From: Odoribacter sp036657595
Lineage (GTDB): Bacteria > Bacteroidota > Bacteroidia > Bacteroidales > Marinifilaceae
DNA: 15,114 nt
Reading direction: 5' to 3'
Assembly: GCA_036657595.1 (NCBI GenBank)
Contig: JAVXFZ010000064.1
Location: 1 to 15,114, forward strand
Part shown: piece by piece, positions 7,717-13,547 of the stretch
Position numbering within the stretch: position 1 is the stretch's first letter
Layout: each line of letters begins with the position of its first letter
Notes under the pieces: generated by a model
What the model was told of the DNA's origin: nothing
What the model saw: only the letters and a program-made list of their open reading frames with translations
The model's database searches: none
Position numbers and translations under genes: made by a program

Positions 7717-8577
7717 TTAATAACCGGGACAATTCATTGATTCCGGATGAAATTTATAATCTATATTCAACGCAAAAATCTCCGCTAAATCCAATGCAGT
7801 CAATTCAAAGTCATCTATGTCAATATTTGCTTTTATACGGATAGGATTTAATGAACTGAAAATCGGAATAACTCCCTGCTGAATATGCCATTTCATAATG
7901 ATCTGAGGTATCGTCTTATTATATTTCAAAGCTAAACATTTCAATACCTTATTTTCCTTTACCATCGGCAACATATTACAAAGAGCTGAATAAGCCTCCA
8001 TCTGTATTTTTTCTCTTTTACATTTTTCGACAAACTCAGGAACAGTCCTAAAAGGATGATATTCAATTTGTATCACCTGAGGCTTTATTTCAATATCTTG
8101 TTCGAATAATCTTTCCAGATGCCTTTCTCGACAATTACATAATCCAATCGCTTTTACTTTCCCTGAATGATATATCTCCTCTAATTGCTTCCAATTTTTA
8201 ATATAATAATCAGGATAAGGCCAATGCAATAACCACAAATCAACATAATCCATCTGTAGAGCCTTTAAGGACATTTCCAGCGTTCTCCGCATATCTCCAG
8301 AAATTTGTTGATTATTTCCCACTTTTGTAGTGATAAATAAATCCTCTCGTTGCACCTCTCCCGCTCTCTCCGCATCTTTAAATATTTTTCCCAATAATTC
8401 CTCATTATAATAATCCGGAGCAGTATCAAACGCCCAAATCTGATTTACAATAGCCTTTCTTACAGAATTTTCCAGAAGTTTATACAATTCTGATTTACTT
8501 CCTTTTCGATCCCAAAGTGAAGTACCCATTACAATTTCAGGCATCTTTATGCCATTATTCAACTTTCGATACTGCAT
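7717..8577 (-). CDS. Aldo/keto reductase
   Basis: A 286-residue NAD(P)H-dependent oxidoreductase. It opens with KLNNGIKMPEIVMGTS, the typical first hairpin of the family. The full catalytic tetrad is readable: D51 and Y56 in AFDTAPDYY, K85 in FITTKVG and H118 in LWLLHWP. LLHWP followed by the WKQLEEIYHSGKVKAIG helix/strand is standard. The length fits the (beta/alpha)8 barrel. Unlike most of the family it ends without a C-terminal extension rich in basic phosphate-binding motifs; cofactor-phosphate residues around LNPIRIKANID (about 244-254) are present. It overlaps the wzx end by 23 bp. Aldo/keto reductases are not a routine part of capsule loci; here it could reduce a keto-sugar or a carbonyl on an acyl substituent. 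Substrate unknown. Confidence 0.92.
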   Translation of the reverse strand: MQYRKLNNGIKMPEIVMGTSLWDRKGSKSELYKLLENSVRKAIVNQIWAFDTAPDYYNEELLGKIFKDAERAGEVQREDLFITTKVGNNQQISGDMRRTLEMSLKALQMDYVDLWLLHWPYPDYYIKNWKQLEEIYHSGKVKAIGLCNCRERHLERLFEQDIEIKPQVIQIEYHPFRTVPEFVEKCKREKIQMEAYSALCNMLPMVKENKVLKCLALKYNKTIPQIIMKWHIQQGVIPIFSSLNPIRIKANIDIDDFELTALDLAEIFALNIDYKFHPESMNCPGY

Positions 8578-10114
8578 AATATGATTTTAAATATTTACAA
8601 ATAAAATTATTTACTTTTTTTCGTGTATTTTTATCAATTCCTAAAAAATAAATAGTCAAACTTGTAGAAAGTATACAGACAATAACAAAACCTCCCAACG
8701 ATAGAATATCATCTTTGAAATAAGAACAAGAAAAAAAAGGAAAAATCAAAGAACCAACAACAACAATACAACAAATAACATAGACCTTAAGCAAATAATC
8801 ATTCAATGAAAAAGTAATTCTTCTCTTTAAAACGATCAACTCTACAATATTGCAAAAAATACTACAGACAATAACAACTATAAAAGCTATTTCCGGTTCA
8901 TAGCCAGATCGTAATAAAACATAAGATAACGGCAAAGGCAACAAGCCTATTGATCCTCCCCACAAATTCAGTTCTCTGATATCACCGGAAGCGTGTACTG
9001 CTATCACAACAGAACGTGCCATTGCCCGAATTAGACAATTTATTAATATCAGCCGTAAAAATATAACTGTATATTCCGGAATTTCCTTCAACCAAAGCGT
9101 AAGAATATACTCTGTTTTAAATAATACAGGCAAAGCCAATATCCACACCAAATAAAAAGAATATTTTGAACTTGCATTCACTAATCCAATCATAGCCCTT
9201 AATTCATTGGCCGCATATAATTTTACAATTTGTGGTTGAACAGCTAACATAAAATTTCCGACAAAAGCATTAAAAGCTGCTTCTACTTGAAAAGCAATCC
9301 CTCGCGCTGCATTAACTATCGGACCAAAGAATATATTCAACAAAATGTTTAATCCCTGCCCCTGTGATACAACACATAAAGAGCCGAGCATATCCCAACC
9401 TGAAAAATGAAGCAAGGTTTTATATAATACTTTATCTTTAACAAATCTGAAATGGCATTCAGCATACATTTTCTGACAATATACCCGGTAGACTAAAGCA
9501 ATAATTAAAAACACTATAAATATAGAAGCTGCATAAAAAATCAATCGATCAACGGTCACATAACAAGCTACTAAACCTGCCACACCAAGCTTAAAAACAA
9601 CCTCTAAGATACTAATATAAGCATAAATATTCATTCGTTCGTGAGCGATGATACTTGCATTATATGGTGTCTGGATCAACTGTACAACGCATACAAGGAC
9701 AGAAAATTGATATACCCAAAAAGCTGCATTCATTCGATCAGCCGGAATAGTCATTTGTGTCATCACAAACCATAGACCCAACGTCTCGGCTAACAGAAAT
9801 ACCGATAATGCTATTCCTATATGAAGAACTAATGCAACACTAAATATTTTCCTTAATTGTTCAAAATCACCACTACCCAATTCATAAGTCAGAAAACGAG
9901 AAGTTCCGGAACTCATCATTCCGTTTACAAAAGCAAGCATACTGACAACACCTCCTACCACATTATAAATACCAAAATCTTCTTCTCCCAATGCATTCAG
10001 AATAATCCTAGAAGTATATAAAGCCACTCCCATTGTAAACAACATACGAATATAAAGAAAAATCATATTCTTCGTAATCCGCTTACTGCTTACTTGATAC
10101 GTCTGTTCATTCAT
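8555..10114 (-). CDS. wzx: Repeat-unit flippase of the MOP superfamily
   Basis: A 519-residue polytopic membrane protein with 12 to 14 hydrophobic segments, typical of Wzx. The N-terminal YTSRIILNALGEEDFGIYNVV region (about 33-53) and the following GMMSSGTSRFLTYELG (65-80) are very like the Bacteroidales capsule flippases commonly annotated as lipopolysaccharide biosynthesis protein. Interior segments include SLCVVSQGQGLNILLNIFFGPIVNAARGIA (about 245-274), with polar residues in the translocation path. It would move the undecaprenyl-pyrophosphate-linked repeat unit from the inner to the periplasmic leaflet for the polymerase. The gene starts 58 bases after the Fe-S fusion gene and its 3' end overlaps the aldo/keto reductase start by 23 bp. 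The C-terminal tail (about 495-519) is charged and cytoplasmic. Confidence 0.93.
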   Translation of the reverse strand: MNEQTYQVSSKRITKNMIFLYIRMLFTMGVALYTSRIILNALGEEDFGIYNVVGGVVSMLAFVNGMMSSGTSRFLTYELGSGDFEQLRKIFSVALVLHIGIALSVFLLAETLGLWFVMTQMTIPADRMNAAFWVYQFSVLVCVVQLIQTPYNASIIAHERMNIYAYISILEVVFKLGVAGLVACYVTVDRLIFYAASIFIVFLIIALVYRVYCQKMYAECHFRFVKDKVLYKTLLHFSGWDMLGSLCVVSQGQGLNILLNIFFGPIVNAARGIAFQVEAAFNAFVGNFMLAVQPQIVKLYAANELRAMIGLVNASSKYSFYLVWILALPVLFKTEYILTLWLKEIPEYTVIFLRLILINCLIRAMARSVVIAVHASGDIRELNLWGGSIGLLPLPLSYVLLRSGYEPEIAFIVVIVCSIFCNIVELIVLKRRITFSLNDYLLKVYVICCIVVVGSLIFPFFSCSYFKDDILSLGGFVIVCILSTSLTIYFLGIDKNTRKKVNNFICKYLKSYYAVSKVE

Positions 10115-10172
10115 TTAATTTTCTTTCCTAAAACATAATCATTCTGTCAAAATATTTACGAACAAGACATTG

Positions 10173-11972
10173 TTAGTGTACCCATTCTACATTTTTCTGA
10201 ACAGCTCTTGCAGGATCTCCCATAATAACAGTATGTGGCTTCACATTTGTCGCCACCCAAGCTCCAGCTCCGATAATTGCCCCGTCTCCAATTGTCACTC
10301 CTTTCATAATCATTGCGCCCTGACCAATCCACACGTGATCACCAATAACAACAGGAGCTGTCGGTTTATATCCTTCCGTCAAAATTTGATGACCACCATC
10401 ATTATCTCGGATCACGACATCCCGAGCAATTAATACATTTCGCCCTATCGTAATCTTTTCCATACAAATAATCTGCACATTCTTATTCAATATAGCACAT
10501 CCATTAAAAAAGAGAGTTGCATTTTTGAATATTTGAATATCAGCCCCATAATATATCTGAACATATCCGCCATCTAATTTCAACTGAGCTTGATCTTCCA
10601 ATAATAGAGCACTCTCAATCCGAGAATTTTTCACTCGCTTATAGCCAAACAACATTCTTCCCTTCAAATCAATTAGAGCTGTTTTATGAATATCCAATAC
10701 GGAAAAACGTGTCGGAAAAAACAAATAGGACTTTCCACAACGACAGGTATTTTTACGTAAAAAATTTATCTTCCCAAAACGCCACCAAACAGGCATATAA
10801 AATCCTAAGTTTTGCTTCAAAAAATACATTCCTGCAAGAAGCTTTTGCCATTTATTAGATTTAGGAAAATATTTCTTTAGCATTTGCTCAAAAGGAATTT
10901 GATCCATATCCTCGTAAAATATTTTTCTATCAAAAACAGGACTAACTAAAGAGGTCACCAATGCCGGATTAGCAGGAATAACATCCTCTATATGCCTTTC
11001 TTTCCAAAAGACAGTATTTTTAATTGTTTCAAAATAATTAATCCCTTTTTGAGAATTTAATAAGACAACTGAAGTACCCTGATTGTCATCCATAGAGGGC
11101 TCCACTTTTTCTATTCCCCAAAAATCCCCTATACTGATATCACTGATTCGCGGAAAACCTTTGAATTTACATTCATAACAAGCCGGACGACAAGTGTAAT
11201 GTGATACGGTAAAACCCATTCCCGATTCATAGTTCATACCACACCCTTTTTTCAGAAAAGTCTTCTTGTTAGCAAATTCCACTCGGTAAGCAAGACTTCT
11301 CCAACCCAACTCTTTATCCTTAGAGCGTACACTTACTGCTTTTGCTCCATATTTTTTTTCCAAAAACTCCAAATGCTTATGAAATACTTTCGGTGAATTA
11401 ATGCCCAAACATAAGAAGTCAATAGTAATTAAGGATTCATAATCTTTTGCTAAAAACAATTTCAACCCTGCAATTTGACAAGGAGCCCCACAAACCAAAA
11501 CTTTTTCACCTGCTAACAACAACTTTTTCACCTGAAGAAAAAAGCCGGTCATATCACTTTGAAAATATTTTGAACCTCTAATTTGCTCTAAATCCTCGAT
11601 CCGATTTGATATTATATGCCGTGCGGAAAAATTCTCTGTAAAGATAGCACCACCGACATAACCTTTCTGATGATACATTTCTGTGGCCAATGCAGAAAAT
11701 AGTCCACCGGAAGTACTCGCCTTACGAACATTCAGATCTTTATGATAAGCAGCAAAGACACGTGGGACAACGAATTGAGAAGATTTTAAAGTATCTGTAT
11801 GAATTACCGGGCATACTTTTTCACATAACCCACACTCCACACATTTATCCCTATCAACTTCCGGATACCAAAATCCTTCAATATCCACTTTAAACGTAAT
11901 TGCACCATAAGCACAGCTATCTCCGCAAGCTCCGCACCCAACACAATCTTCTTTCCTATTTAAATAAATCAT
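10173..11972 (-). CDS. Fusion: 2x[4Fe-4S] ferredoxin - FrhB-type domain - left-handed beta-helix acyltransferase
   Basis: A single uninterrupted 599-residue ORF holds three modules. Residues 1-60 carry two CxxCxxCxxxC clusters (C10/C13/C16/C20 and C44/C47/C50/C54), a bacterial dicluster ferredoxin domain. Residues about 70-390 match the coenzyme F420 hydrogenase/dehydrogenase beta-subunit (FrhB) type, with CGAPCQ (161-166) and more cysteines at 261, 265 and 268 that could ligand a third cluster. From about 425 to the end is a hexapeptide-repeat acyltransferase: repeats such as IGDGAIIGAG, a loop His at 528 in the position used by WcaF/Vat-like enzymes, and the closing GDPAR. FrhB-type and acyltransferase proteins are usually separate in such loci. 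Bacteroidota are not known to make F420, so the redox substrate is probably something else. It begins 10 bases after the ACP gene, suggesting that the acyltransferase end may use its acyl group; that is inference. Confidence 0.9.
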   Translation of the reverse strand: MIYLNRKEDCVGCGACGDSCAYGAITFKVDIEGFWYPEVDRDKCVECGLCEKVCPVIHTDTLKSSQFVVPRVFAAYHKDLNVRKASTSGGLFSALATEMYHQKGYVGGAIFTENFSARHIISNRIEDLEQIRGSKYFQSDMTGFFLQVKKLLLAGEKVLVCGAPCQIAGLKLFLAKDYESLITIDFLCLGINSPKVFHKHLEFLEKKYGAKAVSVRSKDKELGWRSLAYRVEFANKKTFLKKGCGMNYESGMGFTVSHYTCRPACYECKFKGFPRISDISIGDFWGIEKVEPSMDDNQGTSVVLLNSQKGINYFETIKNTVFWKERHIEDVIPANPALVTSLVSPVFDRKIFYEDMDQIPFEQMLKKYFPKSNKWQKLLAGMYFLKQNLGFYMPVWWRFGKINFLRKNTCRCGKSYLFFPTRFSVLDIHKTALIDLKGRMLFGYKRVKNSRIESALLLEDQAQLKLDGGYVQIYYGADIQIFKNATLFFNGCAILNKNVQIICMEKITIGRNVLIARDVVIRDNDGGHQILTEGYKPTAPVVIGDHVWIGQGAMIMKGVTIGDGAIIGAGAWVATNVKPHTVIMGDPARAVQKNVEWVH

Positions 11973-11982
11973 AAATATTTTA

Positions 11983-12219
11983 TTATTTCAATAAAATGCA
12001 ATCGACCATCTCTCCTACATTTTTCCACGAAATGATTTCATCAGAAGTAAATTTTATCCTCAATGATTTTTCTATTGCCACAATTAACTGTATATGAGTT
12101 AATGAATCCCAACCTTCTACGTCCACAGATCGAGTTGTATCGGTTAAAACAACAGACCCCTCATCAATAATATCTTCAAAAATCGCATTTAACTGATTAA
12201 AAATTTCTGCTCTCTCCAT
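11983..12219 (-). CDS. Stand-alone acyl carrier protein
   Basis: A 78-residue acidic protein with the phosphopantetheine attachment motif GWDSLTHIQL (36-45), where S39 is the predicted Ser modified by a 4'-phosphopantetheinyl transferase. The preceding helix (about 4-19) and the following helix II (about 39-54) match the four-helix carrier fold. The W before DSL is commoner in specialised and PKS/NRPS-type carriers than in the housekeeping AcpP, which normally has GADSL. It sits 18 bases after the SDR gene and 10 bases before the Fe-S/acyltransferase fusion, so it is likely to be the carrier for the acyl unit made by the FkbH, MaoC and SDR proteins and delivered to a sugar acyltransferase. 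The carrier call is firm; the bound acyl group is inferred. Confidence 0.93.
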   Translation of the reverse strand: MERAEIFNQLNAIFEDIIDEGSVVLTDTTRSVDVEGWDSLTHIQLIVAIEKSLRIKFTSDEIISWKNVGEMVDCILLK

Positions 12220-12237
12220 TTTAATTTATTTTATTCA

Positions 12238-12963
12238 TTATTTTATAATATCCTGTCCTGCATTTATCGGAATATTCACTCCATTAATCTGTTGAGAAGC
12301 ATAAACAAAATAAGTTACCGTTTCTGCTACTTCTTGCGGTGTCAACAAACAATGTAACGGATGACTATTCGACAATTGTTCCACTACCCGTTCATCCACT
12401 TCGGCCGACAAATTAGTCTGCATAAATTCAGGCGATACACAATTGGCTGTAATATTATATTTGCTGTATTCTGTATTCCAAGACTTTGACAATTGCTGTA
12501 AGTAAGCTTTATTACTTGCATAGATCGCATAACCAATCGGGGGTAAATTTAATAAAGCAGTCGTTAGTATATTAATAATTTTACCGAATTTCCTTTTTTT
12601 AAATTCATTGATACAAGCCTGAGTGATGCGGATTGTCGGTATCAAATTATACCGGAAACTCTCTTCAAAATCAGCACTACTGGTTTTATGAAAATGTTTA
12701 CCCTGAGCAAAACCAACATACGCATTATTGACAAGAACATCCGGTTTGTACAAAGCAATCTCTTCAATCAAACGTTCAACATCTTCTTCATCACAAAAAT
12801 TACATTTGAACGCCTGTATGTTGGCACTCATTCCCGTCAATCGAACAGCCTCCTCAGAATGACGATAATAAGTAAAAAGAATATGATTTCTTTCATCATT
12901 CAGAAGTCTTTCTACTATCGCTTTCCCTAAACCGGAAGAACCCCCGGTAATTAATATATTCAT
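12238..12963 (-). CDS. Short-chain dehydrogenase/reductase (FabG-like), catalytic Ser replaced by Thr
   Basis: A 241-residue classical SDR. TGGSSGLG (6-13) binds the nucleotide, VNNA (78-81) follows the central strand, N106 fits the catalytic tetrad Asn, and YASNK gives Y148 and K152. The residue 13 before the Tyr, normally the catalytic Ser, is Thr135 (ILTT at 132-135), a substitution that can keep or lower activity. Usual role: NAD(P)H-dependent reduction of a 3-keto group on an acyl-ACP, or oxidation of a hydroxyl. It overlaps the MaoC gene by ATGA (12960-12963), which fixes the start, and lies 18 bases before the ACP gene, so it probably acts on an ACP-bound substrate. The C-terminus (GVNIPINAGQDI) shows the FabG-like ending. 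Acting on a sugar nucleotide instead is possible but less consistent with this neighbourhood. Confidence 0.92.
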   Translation of the reverse strand: MNILITGGSSGLGKAIVERLLNDERNHILFTYYRHSEEAVRLTGMSANIQAFKCNFCDEEDVERLIEEIALYKPDVLVNNAYVGFAQGKHFHKTSSADFEESFRYNLIPTIRITQACINEFKKRKFGKIINILTTALLNLPPIGYAIYASNKAYLQQLSKSWNTEYSKYNITANCVSPEFMQTNLSAEVDERVVEQLSNSHPLHCLLTPQEVAETVTYFVYASQQINGVNIPINAGQDIIK

Positions 12964-13361
12964 AGTAATATTCCTATTGAGATTTTACCTTTTGCAACAA
13001 CAATTCCATCTGTCCTTGTGAATTTATATTTAAATTCAATCGTCCGAACAGCTTCAGAAATTCCGGAAATAATAGCTTCAAATTTTAATAAATCATTCTG
13101 ATACACAGGATTCTTATATGAAATTTCCTGTGATTGAATAATTACATCTTTTGTTGGTAGCTTCTCTCCAATAAAACAAGACAGAAAAGCATTTAGTATA
13201 TTGCCGTACATTACTTTCCCACGAAAACCTTTCGCTTTTGCAAAATCTTCATCTGTATGCAAAGGATTATAATCATTACTACAATGTTGAAAAGACTTAT
13301 AAACATTTTCAATAACTGTAAATTCCTCTTTGTACAAATCACCTATTTGAAATACCTCCAT
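12960..13361 (-). CDS. MaoC-type (R)-hydratase/dehydratase, hot-dog fold
   Basis: A 133-residue single hot-dog domain protein. SNDYNPLHTDEDFA (28-41) is the hydratase-2 motif, with D30 and H35 as the expected catalytic pair that adds water to or removes it from an (R)-3-hydroxyacyl/2-enoyl thioester. The next conserved segment normally reads HG; here it is MYGNI, with Tyr52 in place of His. The length fits single-domain members. The start at 13361 is supported by GGAG at 13370-13367, five bases upstream. The stop overlaps the SDR start by ATGA. Together they imply interconversion of 3-keto, 3-hydroxy and enoyl thioesters on the ACP. The gene opens the tight block that follows the 186-bp gap after the FkbH-like gene. 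A non-catalytic thioester-binding role cannot be excluded. Confidence 0.88.
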   Translation of the reverse strand: MEVFQIGDLYKEEFTVIENVYKSFQHCSNDYNPLHTDEDFAKAKGFRGKVMYGNILNAFLSCFIGEKLPTKDVIIQSQEISYKNPVYQNDLLKFEAIISGISEAVRTIEFKYKFTRTDGIVVAKGKISIGILL

Positions 13362-13366
13362 AACAT

Positions 13367-13370
13367 CTCC
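13367..13370 (-). promoter_or_regulatory. Ribosome binding site of the MaoC gene
   Basis: GGAG read on the minus strand lies five bases before the ATG at 13361. A Shine-Dalgarno match this clear is unusual in this window, where most starts have only A/T-rich leaders, and it supports that start. Confidence 0.6.
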
Positions 13371-13394
13371 AATAAAACATATAAAACAAATTAT

Positions 13395-13532
13395 ATGTTC
13401 GTTTTTTTTTATGATATAAAATTACAATTTCAAAAAAAACAGAACAGATGATAATCACCTATAAATCAAAATTATAATATATCTATCATTTTAATATATT
13501 TCCTTCCTAAAGCCTCTCAAAAAAACGAACAT
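13395..13532. repeat. Perfect 14-bp inverted repeat bracketing 110 bp in the FkbH-MaoC gap
   Basis: The left arm ATGTTCGTTTTTTT (13395-13408) and the right arm AAAAAAACGAACAT (13519-13532) are exact reverse complements. The core ATGTTCG/CGAACAT is not low complexity; the other seven bases are T/A runs. Base pairing extends outward only weakly (about 4 of 8). The enclosed segment is non-coding and very AT-rich. Such a layout, an AT-rich intergenic stretch flanked by GTTCG-containing arms, resembles the invertible promoter segments known upstream of Bacteroides capsule loci, but here the arms are shorter and the position is inside the operon. A long-range RNA hairpin is an alternative. Confidence 0.6.
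13467..13474 (-). promoter_or_regulatory. Possible Bacteroidota promoter -7 element
   Basis: TAATTTTG on the minus strand matches the Bacteroides -7 consensus TAnnTTTG. It lies inside the inverted-repeat segment, about 105 bases before the MaoC start and pointing towards it. No TTG was found at the expected -33 distance, and such octamers occur by chance in AT-rich DNA, so this is weak. Confidence 0.3.
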
Positions 13533-13547
13533 TTATTTGAATCAAAA

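Noticed and set aside
13257..13451. 64-codon plus-strand ORF across the start of MaoC and the gap
   Set aside because: It is antisense to the MaoC start and runs through AT-rich non-coding DNA, with a basic, low-complexity product.
13362..13547. Intrinsic terminator between the FkbH and MaoC genes
   Set aside because: The T run at 13402-13410 and the A run at 13519-13525 belong to widely spaced repeat arms; no compact GC-rich stem precedes a T tract on the minus strand.
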